Below the pieces are notes generated by a model, which saw only the letters and a list, made by a program, of their open reading frames with translations, did no database searches and was not told where the DNA came from. DNA of 64,000 nt, taken from positions 1,984,001 through 2,048,000 of the forward strand of contig NZ_CP186485.1 in NCBI RefSeq assembly GCF_049348705.1. The letters run 5' to 3'. Shown here piece by piece: positions 45,476 through 53,205 of the stretch. This DNA comes from Paracoxiella cheracis (lineage in GTDB: Bacteria; Pseudomonadota; Gammaproteobacteria; Coxiellales; Coxiellaceae). A program made the position numbers and the translations under genes. Positions within the stretch are counted from its first letter, which is position 1. Every line of letters begins with the position of its first letter.

Positions 45476-46318
45476 ATGGCCACTAAAGAAAGTAGCGAAT
45501 CCCAAGGAGGACAGCTCCTACGGCAGCTTTTTACCCATGGAAAGCGGATCTTCACCATGCAAGACGCCTCAGTTGCAGCTCATATGCTGGGGATTCCCAG
45601 TAATCAACTTCGAAAGATTCTCTCCAACCTCGCCAAACGAAAGCAAATACTCAGGCTGCGACGGGGTTTATATGTGAGCAGCTGGTTTTTAACTGCCAAT
45701 CAAACTGACGTTCATCCCTTTGTCGTGTCCGCTTATTTCATCCAGCCATCCGCTATTAGTCACTGGTCTGCTTTACAACATCATGGATTAACCGAACAAA
45801 TACCACAAATAGTCACCGCTTCAACTCCCAAAAAAGTAGTAACTCCTTCTATGCGAACAGCCCAAGCAAAACCGTCAAAACATAGGTTTGAAATTGCAGG
45901 CATTCGTTATGAATATATTCAGATTCAACCTAAACATTTTTTTGGAATCGAAAAGCTATGGCTAGATGAACAATTTCAAATCTCTATTACTGACAAAGAA
46001 CGCACTCTACTCGATTTATTTATTTATTCGAAAATGTTTGGCGGCATGGGGGAAGCTTTAGGCATATTGGAAAATGCATTACCCGAGGTTGATATACAAA
46101 AACTAGTTACGTATGCTATTCAATACGACAAAAAAGCAGTTGCTAAGCGATTGGGCTGGGCATTGGAATATTTTGGTGTTTCTGCCAAACAATTAACGCC
46201 GCTATTGAAAGTGCCTATTCATTATTATTGTCGTTTAGATCCTTCTCTGCCAGCAACAGGCCCCTGCGATAAACGCTGGATGGTTCAAAATAATTTGGTG
46301 AAATTTAAGAAAGCTTAA
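45476..46318 (+). CDS. AbiEi-family antitoxin/transcriptional regulator, solitary
   Basis: A 280-residue protein with an N-terminal winged-helix domain (about 10-80; FTMQDASVAAHMLGIPSNQLRKILSNLAKR, in parts) and the AbiEi antitoxin C-terminal region (PSAISHWSALQHHGLTEQIP, VTDKERTLLDLF as ITDKERTLLDLF near 175). In complete AbiE systems AbiEii, a nucleotidyltransferase-type toxin, follows; none is seen here. The start at 45476 follows GGAGAGCAGCT. Its own operator lies directly upstream. It may control other genes or be a residue of a former AbiE system. Confidence 0.85.
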   Translation: MATKESSESQGGQLLRQLFTHGKRIFTMQDASVAAHMLGIPSNQLRKILSNLAKRKQILRLRRGLYVSSWFLTANQTDVHPFVVSAYFIQPSAISHWSALQHHGLTEQIPQIVTASTPKKVVTPSMRTAQAKPSKHRFEIAGIRYEYIQIQPKHFFGIEKLWLDEQFQISITDKERTLLDLFIYSKMFGGMGEALGILENALPEVDIQKLVTYAIQYDKKAVAKRLGWALEYFGVSAKQLTPLLKVPIHYYCRLDPSLPATGPCDKRWMVQNNLVKFKKA

Positions 46319-46488
46319 AATTTCTACATATGTACCCATTTTTAAGATAAACTGGAGAATTAGAGTGAGATTATCAGCAAATTATCTTGTCAAGACTATT
46401 TTATGCAAGCCTTCCTTTATTCGATGAGCGCATTGAAGAGATAGAGAAAATTGAATCCTGTATCAATAGCTAGAAATAAGGAAAAATT

Positions 46489-47229
46489 ATGGATGATTTT
46501 GAGTACATCTCAAAACAATTCATTGAAGCAAATTCAACTTTATTAGATTCACTCAGATCAAAAGCTCCTCAGGAGGTAAATGACCTCCTTAGAAAAATCC
46601 ATGGAGAATATTATACTAACCCATTTCACTATGCAGAAATACAACTCGGCATCGGAAAATATTTAGATTTCATGCTCGATTCTACAACCTTAAAGTCTTT
46701 TGATTCTGAAATACAGCACATTGCTATTTTAGCTTACCAAGTCTTACAAGTTTATATCAATCAGTGCAACACTCGGCATGAAGATGGCGCATGTATGATT
46801 GGAGGAGTAAATTACACAAGAATTAATACAAAATTGCCATTTCGGAATTGGCCAACACTTCCATTAATGCATGCACTGAATTTTACTGGAAAAATTACAC
46901 CTTATTTTTTGCCTAAAAATAAAACAATTTACCGAATTATTGGAGATGATAGATGTAAACTTGGACATTGGTGGCTTGAAACTAAACCAACTGATCGAAA
47001 AAATTGGCGATCTGACTCAGCAGTTTCAGAACAATGGAACAAAGGAACACGATGTGTAGAATTGAGATTGAATGATGACCTGCCAGCGTGGGGCGGAATT
47101 GCAGCAATTCAAGCAGTACCAATGTCAATCACAAATTGCTATTTAAAAGGTGGTGGCCATCAAATTTGGCTAGATCTTAGTTCATTGCCATTAAAAAAAC
47201 CGGACCCGAATATCATAGATTGGCCCTGA
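46489..47229 (+). CDS. Hypothetical protein, possible toxin domain
   Basis: A 246-residue protein of no family I can name with certainty, with AAGGAAAAATT before its ATG. Its second half carries conserved-looking blocks YRIIGDD, GHWWLETKPTDRKNWRSD, AVSEQWNKGTRCVELRL, PAWGGIAAIQ and GGGHQIWLDL. This order of Arg, Trp, WN, Gln and GGG-x-Q motifs is reminiscent of C-terminal toxin domains of polymorphic-toxin systems (some of them ADP-ribosyltransferases), but that is an impression, not a match. The first half is helical. It lies inside the island after the AbiEi gene; the 170 bases between hold only a short frame ending IEEIEKIESCINS. Confidence 0.5.
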   Translation: MDDFEYISKQFIEANSTLLDSLRSKAPQEVNDLLRKIHGEYYTNPFHYAEIQLGIGKYLDFMLDSTTLKSFDSEIQHIAILAYQVLQVYINQCNTRHEDGACMIGGVNYTRINTKLPFRNWPTLPLMHALNFTGKITPYFLPKNKTIYRIIGDDRCKLGHWWLETKPTDRKNWRSDSAVSEQWNKGTRCVELRLNDDLPAWGGIAAIQAVPMSITNCYLKGGGHQIWLDLSSLPLKKPDPNIIDWP

Positions 47230-47303
47230 TTTTTCCACAGTAGTCCACATAAAACGATACCAAACCAAACAGGTAAAAGGATTCATAACTTATTGACTAT
47301 AAA

Positions 47304-47369
47304 ATGCCGGTGCGCAGACTCGAACTGCGGACCTACTGATTACGAATCAATAAGAGAGAAACTAATTTA
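47304..47369 (-). repeat. tRNA-Thr (CGU) 3' fragment, right attachment-like repeat
   Basis: Second copy of the 66-bp tRNA-Thr 3'-half fragment, one mismatch to 44342-44407 (G for A in the T-arm), same orientation. It ends directly at an IS982 remnant. The two direct repeats enclose the Doc, AbiEi and hypothetical genes, about 2.9 kb. Confidence 0.85.
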
Positions 47370-47429
47370 ACCTCAGTTCTGGATAACTGCGTATAAATTA
47401 TTCTTTATATTGTTGGTTTTTATTCCTGG
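47370..47429. mobile_element. IS982 end remnant
   Basis: 60 bases identical to the left end of the IS982 copies (ACCTCAGTTCTGGATAA.. to TTATTCCTGG), then cut by the 249-bp repeat B. Shows that a fourth IS982 copy was present here and was truncated or deleted. Confidence 0.92.
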
Positions 47430-47678
47430 CAAGCGTGTCGCGATGCTCGTGATAGATTATTGCCATCCCTGTCAATAATCGACTCGCAATACGCGACAAC
47501 TTAAATAACCGCGGACGTCCTCCTCACCCGCGCTCCGCGACCTCACGGCTCGACTACCCACGGGCTCTAAACTGACTCGACGGCTCGTAAAGATTTTTTG
47601 CAGTCGCTTACGCTCGGCAAAAAATCCCAGCCTGCCGCGGAATACGCCCCTTCGCTTCGCTCTCCATGGCGCGCATCG
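47430..47678 (+). repeat. 249-bp structured repeat, copy B (diverged)
   Basis: Same length and ends as the other copies (CAAGCGTG .. GCGCATCG) but with about a dozen substitutions, mostly in the middle, so it is the oldest copy. Because the IS982 sequence at the left continues with T and not C after CCTGG, the leading C belongs to the repeat. An ATGG inside its last 13 bases is in frame with the following transposase fragment. Confidence 0.9.
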
Positions 47679-47922
47679 AGGGTGTTGGCCGTATTTATGA
47701 GCAGACTTTTGTCGATACCTATAGCAGAATCGCTTTTGCCAAGTTATACACGGAGAAAACAGCGATGACGGCAGCTCATTTATTAAATGAACGTGTATTG
47801 CCATGGTTTAATGAGCAAGGTATCCGATTGCTGCGTATGCTCACGGATCGCGGGGCGGAATATTGTGGAAAAATTGAGAACCACGCCTATCAACTTTATT
47901 TAGCAGTTGAAGACATTGACCA
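47679..47922 (+). pseudogene. IS481-type transposase fragment
   Basis: An 80-residue internal piece of an rve-type integrase core: GVGRIYEQTFVDTYSRIAFAKLY with the first catalytic Asp, then LLRMLTDRGAEYCGKIENHAYQLYLAVEDIDH (in parts) with the second Asp in the LTDRG motif. The N-terminus and the part with the catalytic Glu are missing at both sides, replaced by repeats B and C in direct orientation. IS481 is the likely family from YSRIAFAKLY and YLAVEDIDH. It is dead. Confidence 0.85.
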
Positions 47923-48171
47923 CAAGCGTGTCGCGATGCTCGTGATAGATTATTGCCATCCCTGTCAATAATCGACTCGCAATACGCGACAACTTAAATA
48001 GCCGCGGACGTCCTCGTCGCCCGCGCTCCGCGACCTCACGGCTCGACTACGCACGGGCTCTCAAATGACTTGACGGCTCGTAAAGATTTTTTGCAGTCGC
48101 TTACGCTCGGCAAAAAATCCGAGCCTACCGCGGAATACGCGCCTTCGCTTCGCTCTCCATGGCGCGCATCG
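47923..48171 (+). repeat. 249-bp structured repeat, copy C
   Basis: By eye identical to copies A and D. Left neighbour is the cut transposase fragment, right neighbour is the middle of pilC. The last bases ATGGCGCGCATCG give an ATG in frame with the pilC remnant (MARIVGIINKK). Confidence 0.92.
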
Positions 48172-48608
48172 TTGGAATAATTAATAAAAAAATATCACAT
48201 AAGCAAATTGTCGACTTCACACAACAATTAGCACTCTTGCTCAAAACTGGCATCCCACTGCAAGAATCGCTATCCATTATTTTAAAAGGTCAAACGTGCA
48301 TTACATTTCAAAAAATAATTACCAAAATAAAACTCTCTCTTGAATCTGGAAAAAGCCTCACACACGCATTACAACAATTTCCAAAACATTTTGATCCTAT
48401 GTATTGTAGCCTGATTAACGCAGGTGAAACTGCCGGGGCATTGACCGATACGCTGGCCGATTTATCTCACTACCTCGAGCGATCGACACAGCTCAAAACA
48501 AAGATACGAAAAGCAATGCTTTATCCACTGACCGTGCTCTGCACCGCAATTCTCATTACAACAGGATTATTACTCTACGTTGTGCCTGAGTTTAAAAGTG
48601 TCTTCAAT

Positions 48609-50329
48609 TTGGACTTTGGATAAATTTATAAAAATAATTAAAAATTGCTTGACATAGAAACCGAAAAAAAATTTTACGTTGTAAACAACGTTTGTTCGAA
48701 AAAATAAAATAAGGAACAAACGATGTTAGCGACAGAAAAACTAAAACAATTCCGTACATTCCTCTACAACATCTTCCCCGCGCGACGCGATGCCAATATG
48801 AATTTACTCGATGCCCTTTCAAGCCATGGCCATCGCTGCAAAACACCCATAGAATTATGTGAATCGCCATACTTTGAACGTGAATACAGTAGTATTACCG
48901 ATGCGATTAGCGATGGTTTGTCGGTAGCAAATTGTTGGGATAGCATGATGAAAATACAATATGAACATGTGAGTCATAGCGATGACCGTGTGATCATTAT
49001 TGCGGATACGACACCACAGTCGCGTCAAAGTGCACACTGTGTTGAAGATCGCCATGTGGTTTACAGCCCTAATCCAGCACCGGGTAACAAACCGATTACC
49101 ATTGGACATGAATATTCAACGGTATCACTATTGCCCAATGATGGTGCAGCTCAAGAAAAGCATTGGTTAGTTCCACTGGATACGAGGCGCGTTAAAAGCG
49201 ATGAAAAAGGCAATGTAGTTGGGATGCAGCAAATTAACCGTTGTATTGCAGACTTAGCGCTTACTCATAAATTGGTGGTTAGCGTGGCTGATTCAAAATA
49301 TGGTACAGAAGCTTGCCGTAAACTGGTTAGCGAAAATCCCAATTGGGTACATCTTTTCCGTTTTAACAGTACCCGTAATGTTTTCGCGCCCGCATCAATA
49401 GAAGATAATACCTCAGGAAGTATAAAACGCTATGGTGATGCGATGAAACTAAACGACAGCACGACTCACCGTGAATCCGATGAGATTGTGCAGCAACCCA
49501 TTACAACCCGCAGTGGCAAAACTTACCAATTGGAGATTAAAATATGGCGTGACCAATTACTGCGTGGTTCAAAGCAATTTAAAGGATATGAGCATCCTGT
49601 TACTGTTGTGCAATTGGTTGCGGTTGATGCTAACGGTAAATCTTTATATAAAAATCCACTCTGGTTAGGACTCGCTGGTGAACGACGTAATGAAATCACA
49701 GCATTAGAAGCCTATCACTATTACGATAGACGCTATGACATTGAACACTACTTTCGTTTTGGTAAAGACAAACTGTTATTTGACCGATACCAAACACCGG
49801 ATGTTAAGCACGAAGAAGATTGGTGGCGGATGACAGCATTAGCGTATACGCAACTTTATCTAGCGAGGAATCTTGCCCCGATTTTACCGAAAAAATGGGA
49901 GCGGTATTTGCCGAGCTTCCAAGTGGATAACGAAAAACCATCAATAACTGCGACCCCTTCACAAACGCAACGGGGTTTTTCTACGGTGCTTGATACCGTT
50001 GGCACGCCTGCTAATCTCTGCAAACCACGCGGTAATCCGCAAGGCAGAACCAAAGGTGATACGCAGGGGAAACGCACGCGACATCCTGCTATTTTCAAAA
50101 ATAGCAACTCAAAAATTAAAACGATTCAGAGGACTGAAGAAAAGACGCAAAACTCAGACCCTGAAAAAATAGAGGATTTGATTGGGATAGTAAAATCATG
50201 GTTGGATAAAATAAATTTTACACCTGAGAAATTCTACGAATTGCTGCAAAAAACAGCTTAAGATTTAGAAACTCACATTTTTTGATTATTGTCCTAACTG
50301 GCAAGGGATTTTATTTATCCAAAGTCCAA
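48609..50329 (+). mobile_element. IS701/ISNCY-like insertion sequence in pilC
   Basis: A 1721-bp element with 17-bp perfect inverted ends TTGGACTTTGGATAAAT and a 6-bp target duplication TTCAAT (48603-48608 and 50330-50335). One long transposase frame. The ends and duplication show a simple insertion into pilC; only this one copy is in the window. Confidence 0.93.
48723..50261 (+). CDS. DDE transposase of the IS701/ISNCY-like element
   Basis: A 512-residue transposase with an RNase-H-fold DDE pattern: first Asp in RVIIIADTTPQS near residue 95, second in LVVSVADSKYGTEACRKLV near 190, and Glu in YDRRYDIEHYFRFGKDKLLFDRYQTPD (in parts) near 345. The arrangement and length fit IS4-superfamily transposases such as IS701 or a related unclassified group. 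The C-terminal 110 residues are polar and disordered-looking. AAGGAACAAACG precedes the ATG. Intact. Confidence 0.88.
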   Translation: MLATEKLKQFRTFLYNIFPARRDANMNLLDALSSHGHRCKTPIELCESPYFEREYSSITDAISDGLSVANCWDSMMKIQYEHVSHSDDRVIIIADTTPQSRQSAHCVEDRHVVYSPNPAPGNKPITIGHEYSTVSLLPNDGAAQEKHWLVPLDTRRVKSDEKGNVVGMQQINRCIADLALTHKLVVSVADSKYGTEACRKLVSENPNWVHLFRFNSTRNVFAPASIEDNTSGSIKRYGDAMKLNDSTTHRESDEIVQQPITTRSGKTYQLEIKIWRDQLLRGSKQFKGYEHPVTVVQLVAVDANGKSLYKNPLWLGLAGERRNEITALEAYHYYDRRYDIEHYFRFGKDKLLFDRYQTPDVKHEEDWWRMTALAYTQLYLARNLAPILPKKWERYLPSFQVDNEKPSITATPSQTQRGFSTVLDTVGTPANLCKPRGNPQGRTKGDTQGKRTRHPAIFKNSNSKIKTIQRTEEKTQNSDPEKIEDLIGIVKSWLDKINFTPEKFYELLQKTA

Positions 50330-50960
50330 TTCAATGGCTTCGGCGCGAAATTGCCTTGGTTAACTCGAGTGGTAATCTCCGCATCGAATACATTGCAACA
50401 TCATTCTTTATTCATAACGAGCCTCTTTATAATAATGACCGTGACCATCCGACACGCCCTTAAACAGGCAAAACTGCGCCGGTTATGGCATCTTGCCCTG
50501 CTGAGCATCCCCATTGTTAGAAAAACCATTATCACATCAACCATCGCACGCTGGGTGAGAATCTTGGCAACCACAAGCATGGCGGGGATGCCTCTAATCA
50601 ATGCACTAAAAGCTGCTGAGAATTCTATTAATAATATTGCCATCAAGGAAGCGATAAATTCGGTGCAACATCAAGTGAGCCAAGGACAACCGCTGCATCA
50701 TGTCTTACAACAGACACCTTATTTCCCGCACCAAGCCTGTGCCATGATTGCGCTCGGGGAAAATTCTGGCACATTGGATACAATGCTAAGCAAGATTGCA
50801 GATATCTATTCGACACGCGCCGATAACTTATTAGATGGCTTGAGTAAATTGTTAGAGCCTGTCATCATGTTGGTGTTAGCGATAATCATGGGCAGTCTGA
50901 TTATCGCGATGTATTTGCCTATTTTCAAACTAGGATCAGTTTTGTAAAAGGAACAAACGC

Positions 50961-51827
50961 ATGAACCTACAAATATTCTTGCAAACCCATCTTTATGTCC
51001 CACTCATTATCGCGGGTATACTCGGCTTAATTGTTGGGAGTTTTTTAAATGTCGTGATCATTCGATACCCCATCATGCTGGAATCGAAGTGGCGCAGAGA
51101 GTGTCAACGTTATCTCAAGCAACCGATAGAAAATATCAAGAAGAGATTCGATTTATTAATCCCGCGCTCCCACTGCCCACACTGCCAAACTCCAATAAAA
51201 TGGCGACACAATATTCCTGTCATTAGTTATTTTATTCTGCTTGGCCGTTGTGCTAATTGTAAAAAAAGAATATCGCCTATTTATACTATTATAGAAGTAC
51301 TCACGTGCATACTCACCATATTAACCGTCAGCAATTTTTTAATTACCTGGCAAATGCTAGCAGCTTTAATCATGACGTGGGTATTAATCGTTTTATGTTT
51401 TATCGATCTAAGAAAACAGTTGCTGCCTGACACCATTACACTACCGATGCTGTGGCTGGGGTTGTTATTCAGTTTATTTAGTCTCTATGTCACCCCCTAT
51501 CTATCTATTCTTGGGGCAATATTAGGTTATATTATTTTATGGATAGCGGCCTGGCTCTATAAAATAATACGCAAAAAAGAAGGAATGGGGCACGGTGATC
51601 TCAAAATGCTTGCCGTGCTCGGCGCTTGGTTCGGTCCGCAAATGGTAATAAATATCTTAATTATGGCGATTATTTTCGCCTTCATCGCAAGTCTCTTTTT
51701 GTTGTCACTTAAAAAAATTACCACCCAAAAACCTATCCCTTTTGGCCCTTTCATCGCGGTTTCTGCTTGGATTAGCATGATGACGGGCCCCACGTTCTTA
51801 CATTGGATAATCGCGTACTTCTTATGA
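50961..51827 (+). CDS. pilD: Prepilin peptidase / N-methyltransferase
   Basis: Cleaves the leader of type IV prepilins and methylates the new N-terminus; inner-membrane aspartyl protease. 288 residues, about seven helices. The cytoplasmic loop has CPHCQTPIKW and CANCKKRISP (two CxxC pairs), the first catalytic Asp is in LCFIDLRKQLLPD, the second in GMGHGDLKMLAVLGAWFG. All key residues are present. Starts 13 bases after the pilC remnant, with AAAGGAAC upstream. It may serve other secretion pseudopilins now that pilC is dead. Confidence 0.94.
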   Translation: MNLQIFLQTHLYVPLIIAGILGLIVGSFLNVVIIRYPIMLESKWRRECQRYLKQPIENIKKRFDLLIPRSHCPHCQTPIKWRHNIPVISYFILLGRCANCKKRISPIYTIIEVLTCILTILTVSNFLITWQMLAALIMTWVLIVLCFIDLRKQLLPDTITLPMLWLGLLFSLFSLYVTPYLSILGAILGYIILWIAAWLYKIIRKKEGMGHGDLKMLAVLGAWFGPQMVINILIMAIIFAFIASLFLLSLKKITTQKPIPFGPFIAVSAWISMMTGPTFLHWIIAYFL

Positions 51828-51845
51828 TCGCATGAGGAACTCGGT

Positions 51846-52439
51846 GTGTTAAAAATAGCGATTACAGGCGGAATCGGCAGCGGCAAATCAACCGTTGCCA
51901 CTCTTTTTGCTAAGCTCGGCGTTCCCGTTATCGATGCCGATAAAATTGCCCATGACATCACTGAGCCTCATCAACTTGCGCTTGATACTATCGTTAAACA
52001 TTTTGGGAGAGCTATTTTAAATCCGGATGCGACGTTGAATCGTCACAAGCTTCGTGACATCGTCTTTCACAACATGCAAGAAAAACAATGGCTAGAGGAA
52101 ACGTTACACCCCATTATCATCAAGATCATGAAAGCGCAAATCACAAAACTCAATACACCTTATTGCATTCTCGTTATTCCTTTATTAGTAGAGTCAAACG
52201 ATATTGATTTTGTTGATCGAGTTCTCGTGGTCGATGCACCCGAATCATTACAAATCGAACGAACACAAGAACGTAGCCGACTCGATGAAAAAACGATTCA
52301 TGCAATTATGCAATCACAAGCGAGTCGAACAAAACGGCTGGCTATAGCTGATGATGTTATCGTAAATGATCAGCCAATCACGGTATTGCAGGATGGCGTG
52401 AGTGAGTTACACTCTAAGTATTTGGAGTTGGCACATTGA
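51846..52439 (+). CDS. coaE: Dephospho-CoA kinase
   Basis: Phosphorylates dephospho-CoA in the last step of CoA synthesis. 197 residues from a GTG at 51846 (AGGAACTCG upstream). P-loop GGIGSGKST at 8-16, DADKIAHD near 34, LHPIIIK near 82, and the lid SRLDEKTIHAIMQSQASRTKR region (in parts) are intact. It follows pilD by 18 bases, as in other gammaproteobacteria. Confidence 0.95.
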   Translation: MLKIAITGGIGSGKSTVATLFAKLGVPVIDADKIAHDITEPHQLALDTIVKHFGRAILNPDATLNRHKLRDIVFHNMQEKQWLEETLHPIIIKIMKAQITKLNTPYCILVIPLLVESNDIDFVDRVLVVDAPESLQIERTQERSRLDEKTIHAIMQSQASRTKRLAIADDVIVNDQPITVLQDGVSELHSKYLELAH

Positions 52440-52443
52440 AACT

Positions 52444-52632
52444 ATGCTAAAAGCAGTTGATTACCACAAATTAAGAGATTATTTTAGACAGCTTGGATTG
52501 ACCTCCGTACTCGGCAGCATGACTGGTTTTTTTCTTCGCCCCCATCATGATATAATTCCGGTTATAACATTATTCTCTATCGGTTGTGTCGCATCCTATT
52601 ATGGATTGCGAAAAGGAAATCAAAATGATTAA
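52444..52632 (+). CDS. Small membrane protein
   Basis: A 62-residue frame from the ATG at 52444 (MLKAVDYHKLRDYFRQLG), just after coaE. A hydrophobic segment of about 20 residues (IIPVITLFSIGCVASYYGL) suggests a single-span membrane protein. Its last codons overlap the next small gene's start (ATGATTAA). Unknown function; order with the next frame suggests a coupled pair. Confidence 0.5.
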   Translation: MLKAVDYHKLRDYFRQLGLTSVLGSMTGFFLRPHHDIIPVITLFSIGCVASYYGLRKGNQND

Positions 52633-52753
52633 TACCCTCAGCCCCTACTTAGGTTGTGTATTACTTGCAACTTTTTGTATTGTCATGTGGCATCTAGCTG
52701 ACCATGACGACAAAAAGCCCCGCAAACCCAAAAAGAAAAATAACTCCAAATAG
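52625..52753 (+). CDS. Small membrane protein
   Basis: A 42-residue frame beginning ATG 52625, which overlaps the previous gene's last codons. One helix (LGCVLLATFCIVMWHL) followed by a charged tail (DHDDKKPRKPKKKNNSK). This membrane helix plus Lys-rich tail looks designed rather than accidental. Function unknown. Confidence 0.5.
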   Translation: MINTLSPYLGCVLLATFCIVMWHLADHDDKKPRKPKKKNNSK

Positions 52754-52808
52754 CTATCAAGCGCTGTCTAACCATTATTATTTTATGTCCTAAATTTTTA
52801 AGGCCTGT
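52754..52808. other. Short spacer before repeat D
   Basis: AT-rich linker with AGGCCTGT at the repeat boundary; no gene or strong structure. Confidence 0.3.
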
Positions 52809-53057
52809 CGATGCGCGCCATGGAGAGCGAAGCGAAGGCGCGTATTCCGCGGTAGGCTCGGATTTTTTGCCGAGCGTAAGCGACTGCAAAAAATCTTTAC
52901 GAGCCGTCAAGTCATTTGAGAGCCCGTGCGTAGTCGAGCCGTGAGGTCGCGGAGCGCGGGCGACGAGGACGTCCGCGGCTATTTAAGTTGTCGCGTATTG
53001 CGAGTCGATTATTGACAGGGATGGCAATAATCTATCACGAGCATCGCGACACGCTTG
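52809..53057 (-). repeat. 249-bp structured repeat, copy D
   Basis: Inverted relative to A, B and C; by eye identical to A and C. It lies between the small membrane protein genes and zapD. The next 100 bases (53080-53150) hold a different hairpin TTGATTTTT/AAAAATCAA around GCGCTCCGTTGCTC, which echoes the loop of the repeat's main hairpin. Confidence 0.92.
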
Positions 53058-53205
53058 TCAATATCTTCCAGCTTGTGCCAGAGAGCGTTGATTTTTGAGC
53101 AACGGAGCGCAAAAAATCAACGGATTTTGAACTGGCTCTTACACTTTCTGAACAGCCGAAACCATGGTATGATGAATTCAAATTTTGGCCAGGGGATTTG
53201 GCCCA

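Larger units (their letters stand above)
48172..50947 (+). pseudogene. pilC: Type IV pilus assembly protein PilC, 5'-truncated and split by an IS
   Basis: PilC is the inner-membrane platform of the type IV pilus/type II-like system. The remnant starts inside the protein at VGIINKKISHKQIVDFTQQLALLL, a GspF-type domain with GETAGALTDTLADLSHYLERS near its end, and reaches the second helix (VPEFKSVFN). The 1721-bp IS interrupts at 48609; removing it and one TTCAAT gives FKSVFNGFGAKLPWLTR, in frame. The second GspF domain follows (SMAGMPLINALKAAENS, IALGENSGTLDTMLSKIAD) and the stop is at 50947. The first 50-odd residues and pilB are gone, replaced by repeat C. pilD remains 13 bases downstream. 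Confidence 0.93.

Noticed and set aside
47430..53057. The 249-bp repeat as an ordinary MITE
   Set aside because: No terminal inverted repeats longer than a few bases and no target duplication at the one site where the empty sequence can be rebuilt.
47430..53057. The 249-bp repeat as a simple IS200/IS605 derivative
   Set aside because: The four left flanks in either orientation do not share a target tetranucleotide. Rearranged copies weaken this argument, so it is only tentatively set aside.
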